Origin: Parvibaculum sp.
GTDB lineage: Bacteria > Pseudomonadota > Alphaproteobacteria > Parvibaculales > Parvibaculaceae
Length of the DNA stretch: 16,798 nt
Reading direction: 5' to 3'
Assembly: GCA_020062605.1 (NCBI GenBank)
Contig: JAGUWA010000240.1
Span: forward strand, 1-16,798
Below the pieces are notes generated by a model that ran no database searches, was not told the origin of the DNA, and worked only from the letters and a program-made list of their open reading frames with translations. How positions within the stretch are numbered: position 1 is the stretch's first letter; every line of letters begins with the position of its first letter. Made by a program: the position numbers and the translations under genes. Positions 6,162 through 14,028 of the stretch are shown here, piece by piece.

Positions 6162-6539
6162 TCGATGACGTCGTGAAAATCTGCCGCGTGATGGAAACGC
6201 CTGTAAAACAAGCGCTTTTTGTAAAGTTACCGTTGTGCGGTTGCCACTCGCGGCAGGCTTTGTTAGCTTGCCTGCGCTGAGAGGGCGTTCAGTGCGTTGA
6301 CTCGCTACGAGTGCGGCGCTGTCCCCAGTCGTGTCCCGCAGCTCTCGCTGCCTTGCCGTGCAACTTGCAGGCGCCATGGGATGCGGCCCGTTTTCGCGCG
6401 TGTGCGCGGCTTATCCGATGCGGGCTATTGAAACCGATCTCATAGGATGCCGGCCTGTATCTGGCTGGTTCCGTTTGTGCTTTTGGCGGCAGGGGACTCG
6501 CATCTGCGATTTGCCGCCGTTTTCCGAAGGACCGTCACC
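6162..6539 (+). promoter_or_regulatory. Non-coding leader of the betaine operon with candidate promoter and nested hairpin
   Basis: No convincing gene lies here. A possible sigma-70 promoter is TTGCCA (6241-6246), 17 bases, TAGCTT (6264-6269); the second box is weak. A nested hairpin sits just before the first gene: outer stem 6485-6491 with 6512-6518 (GGCGGCA with TGCCGCC), inner stem 6498-6502 with 6505-6509, then GTTTT (6519-6523) and the ribosome site GAAGGA (6526-6531). The layout allows attenuation or a 5' stability element in a leader of about 265 bases. I could not fit it to a known riboswitch consensus. Confidence 0.35.
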
Positions 6540-7349
6540 ATGGAACAGCTCAAGAAAACCGAACAGGAATTTGGCGATGATCCGCTCGCTATGCGTGAAA
6601 CCGACCATTATCAGCAAGAGTATGTCGAATCCTTCGTCGAAAAATGGGATGACCTGATCGATTGGGAGAGCCGGGCGGAAAGCGAGGGGCAGTTCTTCAT
6701 CGATATTCTGAAGGAACGGGGGAAACACAAGATTCTGGATGTTGCGACGGGCACCGGTTTCAACTCGGTTCAGCTTCTGAAGGCCGGTTTCGACGTGACC
6801 AGCGTAGATGGCAGCGCCGAGATGCTTTCCAAGGCATTCGAGAATGCGCGCGATCACGGTTTCGTCATGCAGACGGTTCACGCCGACTGGCGCTGGCTGA
6901 ACAAGGACGTTCACGGAAAATTCGACGCCATCATCTGTCTCGGAAACTCTTTTACTCATCTTTTCGAGGAAAAGGATCGACGGCGCGCGCTCGCCGAGTT
7001 CTATGCGGCGTTGAAGCACGACGGCATCCTGATACTGGACCAACGCAACTATGACGCCATTCTCGATCGCGGATTCAGGACGAAGCACAAGTATTACTAC
7101 TGTGGCGATCAGGTGACGGCCGAGCCGGAACATGTGGACGATTCTCTTGCGCGCTTCCGTTACACATTTCCAGACGACAGCGTCTATCACCTGAACATGT
7201 TTCCGCTCCGAAAGAATTACACGCGCCGTCTCATGCACGAGATCGGCTTCCAGAAGGTCATCACCTATGGCGACTTCGAGGAAACCTACAAGGAGGACGA
7301 GGCCGACTTCTTCATTCACGTCGCGGAGAAAATCTACAATGACGAGTAA
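6540..7349 (+). CDS. gsmt: Glycine/sarcosine N-methyltransferase (betaine synthesis, step 1)
   Basis: Class I SAM-dependent methyltransferase that methylates glycine to sarcosine and sarcosine to dimethylglycine in the cytosol, for de novo synthesis of the osmoprotectant glycine betaine. The 269-residue length equals that of the halophile GSMT enzymes (Ectothiorhodospira, Halorhodospira). Visible marks: DHYQQEYVESFVEKWDDLIDW (22-42, N-terminal cap), SAM motif I ILDVATGTGF (65-74), the acidic residue D90 in TSVDGSAEML, HADWRWL (114-120), and LGNSFTHLFE (134-143), a stretch characteristic of glycine N-methyltransferases. The ATG at 6540 has GAAGGA 8 bases upstream; longer in-frame starts (6447) run through the leader hairpin. 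Its last 11 bases overlap the next gene. Substrate assignment rests on family resemblance and on the partner gene, and is strong. It is unrelated to the GbsAB or BetAB choline-oxidation route. Confidence 0.9.
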   Translation: MEQLKKTEQEFGDDPLAMRETDHYQQEYVESFVEKWDDLIDWESRAESEGQFFIDILKERGKHKILDVATGTGFNSVQLLKAGFDVTSVDGSAEMLSKAFENARDHGFVMQTVHADWRWLNKDVHGKFDAIICLGNSFTHLFEEKDRRRALAEFYAALKHDGILILDQRNYDAILDRGFRTKHKYYYCGDQVTAEPEHVDDSLARFRYTFPDDSVYHLNMFPLRKNYTRRLMHEIGFQKVITYGDFEETYKEDEADFFIHVAEKIYNDE

Positions 7350-8175
7350 ATCGAACGCTGTCGCGCAGGCAGAGGCCTATTACGACAGTCCGGATGCGGA
7401 CTCGTTTTATTTCACGATCTGGGGCGGCGAGGACATCCATATCGGGATGTACAAGGATGATAGCGAGCCGATCGTTCCCGCCAGTCATCGAAACGACGAG
7501 ACGCTCGCCTCGATGCTTGAAGGCGTGGACAGGAATGCCGTCGTGCTCGACATTGGCGCAGGCTATGGTGGAGCGGCCCGGCATCTCGCCAGGACCTATG
7601 GCTGCAGGGTCGTGTGTGTGAACATCAGCGAGACGCAGAACCGTCTCAACCGCGAGTTGAACAAGAAGGCGGGGCTCGAGGACCGGATCAAGGTTCTCCA
7701 TGGCGACTTCGAGGCAATCCCGGCAGACGATGACAGCGTCGACGTCGTCTGGTCGCAGGACGCGATCCTGCATAGCGGCAACCGACCGCGCGTTCTCGAC
7801 GAAGTGAAGCGCGTGTTGAAGCCTGGCGGCCAGTTCATCTTCACCGATCCGATGCAGTCCGACGATTGCCCGGAGGGCGTGCTGCAGCCGATCCTCGACC
7901 GCATTCATCTCGAGACGTTGGGAAGCTTCGGATTCTACGACAAGGAGCTCCGGGCGCGCGGTTTCGAGAAACTCGATGTGCGCGAGATGACGCATCAGCT
8001 GCGCCGCCATTACTGGCGGGTGGGCGAGGAACTCAAAGCCAATTACGATCGGTTGACCAAGGGTTCAAGCACGACTTACCTCGACAACATGATCAAGGGG
8101 CTTGAGCGCTGGGTGGAGGGCGCCGACAAGGGCTATCTCGCCTGGGGCGTGATGCATTACCGCTTGGCAAAGTGA
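7339..8175 (+). CDS. sdmt: Sarcosine/dimethylglycine N-methyltransferase (betaine synthesis, step 2)
   Basis: Class I SAM-dependent methyltransferase that completes betaine synthesis by methylating sarcosine and dimethylglycine. The 278 residues match the family length (about 279). Visible marks: an N-terminal YYDSPDADSFYFTIWGGEDIHIG-type segment (14-36), shared with SDMT and related enzymes, motif I VVLDIGAGYGGAARHL (68-83), VNISETQNRLN (94-104), DSVDVVWSQDAILHSGN and RVLKPGGQFIFTDPM. The start at 7339 overlaps the gsmt end by 11 bases with GGAGAA 8 bases before, showing a tightly coupled two-gene operon. In some actinobacteria the two activities are fused in one protein; here they are separate. 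Followed by a terminator at 8320-8353. Betaine made this way costs three SAM per glycine, so SAM regeneration genes elsewhere would matter. Confidence 0.9.
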   Translation: MTSKSNAVAQAEAYYDSPDADSFYFTIWGGEDIHIGMYKDDSEPIVPASHRNDETLASMLEGVDRNAVVLDIGAGYGGAARHLARTYGCRVVCVNISETQNRLNRELNKKAGLEDRIKVLHGDFEAIPADDDSVDVVWSQDAILHSGNRPRVLDEVKRVLKPGGQFIFTDPMQSDDCPEGVLQPILDRIHLETLGSFGFYDKELRARGFEKLDVREMTHQLRRHYWRVGEELKANYDRLTKGSSTTYLDNMIKGLERWVEGADKGYLAWGVMHYRLAK

Positions 8176-8319
8176 TCGCGGAGACATAGATTTCCGGTGC
8201 TGGAGACGTTTCCGGCATTCAAGGATATCGCGATGACGTATTCGGCTGTCATGACGGGCAACTGGTGGACCACCCAGAGGGTGGCCCCGTAACGTCGTCT
8301 ATTTGCGATCGAACCGGAC

Positions 8320-8353
8320 AAGGCCGCCCCTTCTGGAGGCGGCCTTTTCGTTT
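8320..8353 (+). terminator. Rho-independent terminator after the betaine operon
   Basis: A perfect 9-pair stem AAGGCCGCC (8320-8328) with GGCGGCCTT (8338-8346), a 9-base loop, then TTTTCGTTT. It lies 145 bases after the sdmt stop. A smaller hairpin (8270-8275 with 8279-8284) precedes it. The 8176-8319 stretch otherwise shows only a 31-codon GTG frame that I do not accept as a gene. Confidence 0.85.
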
Positions 8354-8420
8354 GAGGGATATTTCATCGAGAGGCGCTTCCTGCGGGTGCGGCATAGCCG
8401 GCAGCCATGGAGGAAAAGAG

Positions 8421-9131
8421 ATGAATGCCCATGCAAGCCAATCCGCGAGAGAGTTCGAGCTCGGCGGTGTTGTGCCCTGGGGGCGGCGGCTCAGCGAGTA
8501 TCGGGCGTTCTTTGCGCTCGATGAACTCGCGTCCGGTTCGCCCATACTTGACGCCGGCGGCGGACCGTCGTCCTTCGCGGCCGAGGCACGTGAAATGGGT
8601 GCGCGCGTCGTCGCCGCCGATCCGATTTATGCGCTTTATAGCAACGACATTCGCCTTCGTTTCGAGGAAACTGCGGAGGCGATGCGCACCGGAATGCGGC
8701 GGGCGTCCTACCGTTTCAACTGGAGTTATTACGGGTCGGAAGAGGCGGTACACAAACTCAGGCGGGAAGCTCTCGATCTTTTCCTCGGCGACTTCGAGCG
8801 AGGGAAGGCGGAGGGGCGTTACATTCCGGCTTCCTTGCCGTCGCTTCCGTTTGAAAGCGGTTCGTTCCGCCTTGCGCTCGTCTCTCACCTTCTGTTTCTC
8901 TATGGAGACGATCTCGACTTCGGCTTTCATCTCGCATCGATCCGCGAGCTTCTGCGCGTTGCGGAAGAGTTGCGGATTTTCCCGCTCGTCAATCTCGATG
9001 GCCTGCCGTCCAGCCATCTGCCGGGCATCATGAACGCGTTGTGGCGCGAGGGCGCCGAGACAGAGCTTGTCCCTGTGCCTTTCGAGTTTCAAAAGGGCGC
9101 AACAAGGATGCTTCTGGTACGGCGACGCTAG
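8421..9131 (+). CDS. SAM-dependent methyltransferase-like protein of unknown substrate
   Basis: A 236-residue protein with a clear SAM-binding motif I, ILDAGGGPSSFAAEA (42-56), and the acidic end of the next strand in VVAADPIY (63-70). It starts with the conserved FELGGVVPWGR block (12-22) and has LALVSHLLFLYGDDLDFGFH, VAEELRIFPL and a C-terminal FEFQKGATRMLLV. I know this combination from a family conserved in alphaproteobacteria and cyanobacteria that is annotated only as methyltransferase; I know of no tested function. Methyl transfer itself is not proven, since this fold can lose activity. The ATG at 8421 follows GGAGG by 7 bases. It lies after the betaine operon terminator, so it needs its own promoter (not identified), and its stop overlaps that of the converging hydrolase in a shared CTAG. 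Confidence 0.8.
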   Translation: MNAHASQSAREFELGGVVPWGRRLSEYRAFFALDELASGSPILDAGGGPSSFAAEAREMGARVVAADPIYALYSNDIRLRFEETAEAMRTGMRRASYRFNWSYYGSEEAVHKLRREALDLFLGDFERGKAEGRYIPASLPSLPFESGSFRLALVSHLLFLYGDDLDFGFHLASIRELLRVAEELRIFPLVNLDGLPSSHLPGIMNALWREGAETELVPVPFEFQKGATRMLLVRRR

Positions 9132-10000
9132 AGGCTTTCGGTGGCGAGAAAATCGTCGATGGCGGAAAGGACTTCCGGTTCGTCGAGGAAAGGGGCGTGG
9201 CCGCGGTCCTTTGCGATGGCGGATTTCATTGCAGGATTGGCTTCCTTCATTCGTGCCATGATGCCGGCCGTCAAGATGTCGGAGTTTTCTCCGCGGATCG
9301 CGAGCACCGGCATCTGGGAAAGCGACTTGAACTGCGGCCATAGCGTCGGAATCTCGCCCTTGGCGGCCTCCATGCCCTTGCGCATCGCGGTACCGATTTT
9401 GGGGTCGTAATCCATTTTCGGTACGCCGTTCTCTTCGGCGAAGGTGCGGTGGGCGAAGACACGCCATTCCTCGGCAGAGAGGTTCGGAAATTCGCGTTCG
9501 TTCATCATGCGGAGTTTGACCGCCGCTTCGTCCCACGTGGCGGGCGTCTCCATAACACCCACATAACCTGCGATGCGGGCAATACCCTTCGGCTCCACTT
9601 CAGGCCCTATGTCATTCAGAATTGCGGCCTTGATGACGTTCGGCCGGAATGCCGCCAGCGCCATGATGATGAGGCCGCCGCGCGATGTGCCGACAAAGAT
9701 GGCCTGTCCGATGCCTGCCGCGCCCATGAGGTCCAGCGTATCCATCATCTCATGCGCGGGTGTGTAGTCCGTCCAGTTGTCGCAATAGCCGGAGCGGCCG
9801 CGTCCGCGCAGGTCCGGACAGATGACACGGCGGTCGGCCGAGAGGTGTTCCGCGAGCGGCTCGAAGTCTTTCGAATTTCGCGTCAGACCAGGAAGGCAGA
9901 TGACCGGCGTGCCCGCGGCGGTGCGCTCACCATAGTCGCGCGCAAAGAGCTTCAGGCCGTCCTGGCTCGTGTAGAAGAGTTCGCGATAGGGGAACGACAT
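9128..10000 (-). CDS. Alpha/beta-fold hydrolase
   Basis: A 290-residue single-domain hydrolase with an intact predicted triad: nucleophile S106 in GTSRGG, acid D241 (GENSDIL) and H268 (DRGHAPFLDEP). The oxyanion-side motif CLPGLTRNSKDF (35-46) and PDLRGRGRSGY (62-72) are those of the large esterase/epoxide-hydrolase/lactonase group, so the substrate cannot be read. A cap region lies at about 135-220. No signal peptide, so cytosolic. Start ATG at 10000, with GGAG upstream on the minus strand. It lies 70 bases downstream of slt on the same strand with no clear terminator between, so co-transcription is possible. It converges on the methyltransferase-like gene with a 4-base overlap of the stop codons. 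Confidence 0.87.
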   Translation of the reverse strand: MSFPYRELFYTSQDGLKLFARDYGERTAAGTPVICLPGLTRNSKDFEPLAEHLSADRRVICPDLRGRGRSGYCDNWTDYTPAHEMMDTLDLMGAAGIGQAIFVGTSRGGLIIMALAAFRPNVIKAAILNDIGPEVEPKGIARIAGYVGVMETPATWDEAAVKLRMMNEREFPNLSAEEWRVFAHRTFAEENGVPKMDYDPKIGTAMRKGMEAAKGEIPTLWPQFKSLSQMPVLAIRGENSDILTAGIMARMKEANPAMKSAIAKDRGHAPFLDEPEVLSAIDDFLATESL

Positions 10001-10070
10001 ATGGCGATGCTCCGCAAATGTGGGCGGAGATCATGGTAGAGGGAGGTGGTTCCGGCAAGTCCCGATCGGG

Positions 10071-12374
10071 TCAGCGGTCTCCGGCCTCGACCACGGGCGT
10101 CATGGCGCCGGTTGCCGGTACGGTCATCGGTATGGGCGCGTTGGAGGCGGGCGTCACGACGGGGGACGCCGGTGACGGCGGTGCGAGCGGCACATTGGAA
10201 GGGCGAGCTGCAGGCGGCGGTGTCGTGATCGGTGTTGAACCTGAATAGCGGCTCAGGTCCGCTTCTATGCGTACGGGTTCCGGCTGTCCGTTCAACCGGC
10301 CGCGATAGACTTCCATATTCTCCATCACGCGCTGCACGTAGTTTCGTGTTTCGGAGAAGGGAATGTTCTCGATCCAGTCGATCGGGTCGACGGCCGTGGA
10401 GCGCGGATCGCCGTATTCCTGTACCCATTGGCGCACACGCGAGGCGCCCGCGTTATAGGCGGCGATGCTCATGATGTAGGAGCCCGAGAACTCGTTCTGC
10501 ACGAGATCGCCTAGATGGGCGGAACCGAGCGTTGCGTTGTAGACGGGGTCCGTGAGTTTCGCGCGCGAGTAAGGCAGCCCCACTTGCCCCGCCACCATCT
10601 TTGCGGTGCGGGGCATCAGCTGCATGAGGCCGCGCGCGCCCGCCGGGCTCAACGCTTGCGGGTCGAATTCGCTTTCCTGTCTCGACAGGCCGTAGACGAG
10701 AGCGGTTTCCACCGGCGGGCCGCGATGCGTCCATTTGGGCATGGCCTCGGTCGGATAGGCATAGTCCGCGAGCACGATGTTGCGAAGCGAAGCGGCCTTG
10801 GCGATGCGGAGCGAGAGTTTGCGGTCGCCGAAGGAGAGGGCAAGGTCCGAGAGAGCGGCTATTTCCGCGGGATCGTCGAGGATGTCCGCGAGATGCAGCA
10901 TGAAGGTCCAGCGGGTGTTCTCCCGGTCAAGGTCTTGCAGAATGCGCGCGGCGTGAACGAGCTCACGGCTGTCGAAGCGTTGCTTGACGTCCTTGGTGCG
11001 CGCAGGATTTTCCGGGAGACGCAGCTTGCCGTCGCCGCCGTTCGCCGTAAGGACGGCGGTCGCAAGCTGGCCGTAAAACGTCGTCGGATAGGTGGCGGCC
11101 TGGCGGTAGTAGGAAGTTGCCTTTTCCTTGTCGCCCGCTGCCGCTGCGGCCCGGCCGGACCAATATTCCGCACGTGACTTGCTGATCGGCGTCGAGACAC
11201 CGTCGCTCAGCTTGCGAAAATGGGTGAGCGCCTTGTCCGGCATGTTCAGGTACTGAAGCCCGATCCAGCCGGCGAGGAATTCAGCCTCGGCAAAGTCGGC
11301 CCCTTCGGTGAGACCGTTGCCCGCGGCGATCTTGTACGCATCCTCGTAGAGGCCCTGCGACATCGCCTTGCGGGTCAGAATCTTGCGTTCGATCCACCAG
11401 CTGCCGGGCCGCACCATCTTGTGCGGCTCGGTAGGCGCGGTGAGAAGAAGGGGAAGCGCCCCGTGCTCGTTGCCGCGCCGGCGTTCGTAGCGAACCTGAT
11501 CGTAGAGAAGGCCCGGATCGGCGCGCAGCGGGGCGGGCACCTGGGAGAGAGCCGCAGACGCCTTGCTCGACCCCACGATCAACTGGAGGCGCGCATCCGC
11601 GAGGGCGCGTTCCGCCTGGCCGACCAGCGCCGCCGTGGTGCGGGCATCGCTGGTGCGCTGCTCCCAAAGCAAACGGGCGAGACGCGCCTGCTGGGCTTCG
11701 GCCGTGAGATAGCGCCCATAGGCGCCGAGGATTTCCTTTTGCCGGGAGGTGCCGAAGTCGTTCTCGATCCAGGCGCGGCGGATCCATTCTCCGCCTTCAT
11801 CCGCGCGCCCTATGTCGATCAGTGTCTTGCCGAGCCGGATGCGGCCCTCACCGGTTTGCGGCGGGTGGTCGGTGAACCATGCAATGAGGTCGTCGTTCGA
11901 CATGGGATAGGAGAGGAGTGCGTGCTCCGCCCGGGCTTCCAGAACGAACTTGCGTGGCCAGTCCGGGTTTTCCTCCATGAAGGCGACGATTTCCGCGAAG
12001 GTTGCGGTGCTGTCGTCGGAGAGAAGGCGGGTCCAGACGATGAGTTTGGCGGCGGCCCGGTCCTTGATTTGCGTGCGAAAACGGCTGGCGGCGATCCAGT
12101 TTCCCCTGTCGATTTCATCGAATGCGGCGCGCGCCACCAGCATGTCGGCGGCATCGAGGCCAGAGAAGGAGCCGGGAGACGCAGTGGCGGCCTTGGGGGC
12201 GGCCAATGGCGCGGCGCTTGCCGTCTGGACCTCGCTGCCGCCGGGGCGGGGAAGCGGCAAGATGGAAGCCTGCGCTGCGGCGGCACAGGTAGACAGGACC
12301 GCGGCCGCGATGGCAGCCGCGAACCGCTGAAGGTTCAATCTGTTACTAGCCCGCAAGGCGCAAACCCGACACAA
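10071..12374 (-). CDS. slt: Soluble lytic murein transglycosylase (Slt-type)
   Basis: A periplasmic enzyme that cleaves the glycan strands of peptidoglycan to 1,6-anhydromuropeptides for wall growth and recycling. The protein (up to 767 residues) has a signal sequence (about 17-37, alanine-rich), a long alpha-superhelical region of TPR-like helices (about 70-545) that forms the Slt70 ring, and a C-terminal SLT domain (about 555-690). That domain has catalytic E567 in GLSRQESEF, then SPAGARGLMQLMP (576-588) and AYNAG (639-643). A proline/alanine-rich tail of about 60 residues follows and is probably disordered. The frame has no ATG near the signal peptide; it begins with TTG at 12374, and in-frame TTGs at 12356 and 12338 are alternatives, all with weak ribosome sites. 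A stop codon at 12423-12425 limits the upstream end. Divergent from dapA. Confidence 0.92.
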   Translation of the reverse strand: MCRVCALRASNRLNLQRFAAAIAAAVLSTCAAAAQASILPLPRPGGSEVQTASAAPLAAPKAATASPGSFSGLDAADMLVARAAFDEIDRGNWIAASRFRTQIKDRAAAKLIVWTRLLSDDSTATFAEIVAFMEENPDWPRKFVLEARAEHALLSYPMSNDDLIAWFTDHPPQTGEGRIRLGKTLIDIGRADEGGEWIRRAWIENDFGTSRQKEILGAYGRYLTAEAQQARLARLLWEQRTSDARTTAALVGQAERALADARLQLIVGSSKASAALSQVPAPLRADPGLLYDQVRYERRRGNEHGALPLLLTAPTEPHKMVRPGSWWIERKILTRKAMSQGLYEDAYKIAAGNGLTEGADFAEAEFLAGWIGLQYLNMPDKALTHFRKLSDGVSTPISKSRAEYWSGRAAAAAGDKEKATSYYRQAATYPTTFYGQLATAVLTANGGDGKLRLPENPARTKDVKQRFDSRELVHAARILQDLDRENTRWTFMLHLADILDDPAEIAALSDLALSFGDRKLSLRIAKAASLRNIVLADYAYPTEAMPKWTHRGPPVETALVYGLSRQESEFDPQALSPAGARGLMQLMPRTAKMVAGQVGLPYSRAKLTDPVYNATLGSAHLGDLVQNEFSGSYIMSIAAYNAGASRVRQWVQEYGDPRSTAVDPIDWIENIPFSETRNYVQRVMENMEVYRGRLNGQPEPVRIEADLSRYSGSTPITTPPPAARPSNVPLAPPSPASPVVTPASNAPIPMTVPATGAMTPVVEAGDR

Positions 12375-12542
12375 AGTTCCCGAACCACTCTCAGGCCTGC
12401 CCGGCGGGCTGCCTTGGGTCCGTTAATCGCGCTCCGATATCCGGCGCAAGTTCATTCTGCGCATCAGATATTCCACCATTCAGACTACTCATGTGCTAAC
12501 ACGCGCCGCAATAGGCCATATGCCACGGAACTGGCGGTTTTC

Positions 12543-12571
12543 TTGCCGGTTCAGCCGCTTATGGTTATCTT
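12543..12571 (+). promoter_or_regulatory. Candidate promoter of dapA-smpB
   Basis: TTGCCG (12543-12548), a 17-base spacer, TATCTT (12566-12571), placing the RNA start near 12578 and a leader of about 50 bases before dapA. Four of six positions match the sigma-70 consensus in each box. Confidence 0.45.
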
Positions 12572-12627
12572 GCGCGCCTTCGGGAGTACCCCCTCCCTCG
12601 CAAACCGGGGCAACGGAGCCTAAAGCC

Positions 12628-13503
12628 ATGTTCAAGGGATCGTTCGTCGCACTCATTACGCCGTTCAGGGACGGCAAGGTGGATGAGGCTGCGTTCGTTA
12701 AACTGGTGGAATGGCAAATCGAGCAGGGTACGCATGGCCTCGTCCCCTGCGGGACCACAGGCGAGTCGCCGACGCTCTCCCATGACGAGCACAAGCGGGT
12801 GGTGGAGCTCTGCATCAAGACGGCGCGGGGCCGGGTGCCCGTGATTGCCGGTGCGGGGTCCAACAACACCGTTGAGGCGATCGAGCTGACAGCCTTCGCC
12901 AAGGAGGCAGGCGCGGATGCCGTGCTGAGCGTGACGGGCTACTATAACAAGCCGTCGCAGGAGGGCATCTACCGGCACTTCAAGGCGGTGAACGATGCCG
13001 TCGATATTCCGATCATCCTCTACAATATCCCCGGAAGGACCATCGTCGACATTTCGCTCGAGACGATGACCCGGCTGTTCGAATTGAAGAACATCGTGGG
13101 GGTGAAGGATGCGACCGCCAATCTCGCCCGCGTGAGCCTGCAGCGACAGACGATGGGGACGGAGTTCTGCCAGCTGTCCGGTGAGGATGCGACTGCGCTG
13201 GGTTTCAACGCACATGGCGGGGTCGGCTGTATTTCCGTTACGGCGAATATCGCACCGAAGCTCTGCGCCGAATTCCAGGACGCGACGTTGGCCGGAGATT
13301 TCAAGAAGGCGCTCGAGATTCAGGACCGGCTGATGCCGCTCCATCATGCCTTGTTCCTCGATCCGAATCCGGCGCCCGCAAAATATGCGGCAAGCCTGCT
13401 CGGGTTCTGCGCGAACGAACTGCGGCTTCCCTTGGTGCAGGCAAGTGCCGCGACCGAAGAGCAGGTGCGGAGCGCGATGCGCAGCGCCGGCCTCCTCAAC
13501 TGA
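12628..13503 (+). CDS. dapA: 4-hydroxy-tetrahydrodipicolinate synthase
   Basis: Condenses pyruvate with aspartate semialdehyde, the first committed step to diaminopimelate and lysine, hence also to peptidoglycan. The 291-residue length is standard. Residues needed for catalysis are visible, offset by one from E. coli: Schiff-base lysine K160 in GVKDATANL, Y132 in ILYNIPGRT, T43 in CGTTGES, R137 in the same IPGRT, and the second-subunit tyrosine in GYYNKPSQEGIYRHF (104-118). The ATG at 12628 gives the family's MFKGSFVALITPF start; upstream in-frame extension is not family-like. smpB follows after 21 bases, a widespread alphaproteobacterial pairing. No lysine riboswitch was seen in the 50-base leader, as expected for this class. 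Confidence 0.97.
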   Translation: MFKGSFVALITPFRDGKVDEAAFVKLVEWQIEQGTHGLVPCGTTGESPTLSHDEHKRVVELCIKTARGRVPVIAGAGSNNTVEAIELTAFAKEAGADAVLSVTGYYNKPSQEGIYRHFKAVNDAVDIPIILYNIPGRTIVDISLETMTRLFELKNIVGVKDATANLARVSLQRQTMGTEFCQLSGEDATALGFNAHGGVGCISVTANIAPKLCAEFQDATLAGDFKKALEIQDRLMPLHHALFLDPNPAPAKYAASLLGFCANELRLPLVQASAATEEQVRSAMRSAGLLN

Positions 13504-13524
13504 CGAGCGAGAAATCGGGGAGCG

Positions 13525-14022
13525 ATGTCCTCCAAAAGCGGTGGCGCCAAAAAGAAGCCCGGTGACGGGAGCAAGATCATTGCGGATAACCGCAAGGCGC
13601 GCTTCAACTACAGCATTGGCGAGACGTTCGAAGCAGGCATCGAGCTCAAGGGGAGCGAGGTGAAATCGCTGCGCGGCGGGCAGGCCAGCCTCAACGAGGC
13701 ATACGCCCAAGCGACGAAGAACGGCGAGATCATGCTCGTCAACGCCTATATCCCCGTCTATCTCCAGGCGAACCAGTTCAACCACGAGACGCGGCGGCCG
13801 CGGAAACTTCTCCTCCACCGGCGCGAGATCGACAAGCTCATGGCGGCGGTGCAGCGGCAGGGCATGACGATCGTTCCGCTGCGCATGTATTTCACCGACC
13901 GCGGCCTCGTGAAGGTCGAGATCGGATTGGCGCAGGGCAAGAAGCTCGCCGACAAGCGCGAGACGCTGAAAGAGCGGAGCTGGGAGCGGGACAAGGCGCG
14001 GCTTCTGCGCGAAAAGGGCTAA
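13525..14022 (+). CDS. smpB: SsrA-binding protein SmpB
   Basis: Binds tmRNA and brings it to ribosomes stalled on broken messages, so that the unfinished protein is tagged for ClpXP and FtsH. The 165 residues contain the OB-fold core with NRKARFNYSIGETFEAGIEL (22-41), KGSEVKSLRGGQASLNEAY (42-60), NAYIPVYLQAN and FNHETRRPRKLLLHRREI, then GLVKVEIGLAQGKKLADKRE and a basic C-terminal tail (ERDKARLLREKG) that fills the empty mRNA channel. Length is normal, with a lysine-rich N-terminal extension of about 12 residues common in alphaproteobacteria. GGGGAG precedes the ATG. No ssrA gene was found in the window. It ends 6 bases from the converging uracil-DNA glycosylase. Confidence 0.96.
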   Translation: MSSKSGGAKKKPGDGSKIIADNRKARFNYSIGETFEAGIELKGSEVKSLRGGQASLNEAYAQATKNGEIMLVNAYIPVYLQANQFNHETRRPRKLLLHRREIDKLMAAVQRQGMTIVPLRMYFTDRGLVKVEIGLAQGKKLADKRETLKERSWERDKARLLREKG

Positions 14023-14028
14023 CGACGC

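Noticed and set aside
6181..6210. AAGCGCTT palindrome in an A/T-rich patch before the betaine operon, considered as an operator.
   Set aside because: Only eight bases are symmetric and the flanks do not extend the symmetry.
8197..8292. A 31-codon GTG frame between the betaine operon and its terminator.
   Set aside because: No ribosome site, no recognisable motif, and it runs into the hairpins before the terminator. Most likely 3' untranslated sequence.
10010..10029. Six-pair hairpin (CTCCGC with GCGGAG) between slt and the hydrolase, considered as a terminator of slt.
   Set aside because: No T run on the minus strand after it and the stem is short.
11220..12623. A 467-residue plus-strand open frame opposite slt.
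   Set aside because: The minus-strand frame encodes a complete Slt with catalytic motifs; the plus frame is its GC-driven mirror and has no known domain.
12565..13818. A 417-residue minus-strand open frame opposite dapA and smpB.
   Set aside because: It spans two well-identified genes and their gap on the other strand, without any domain.
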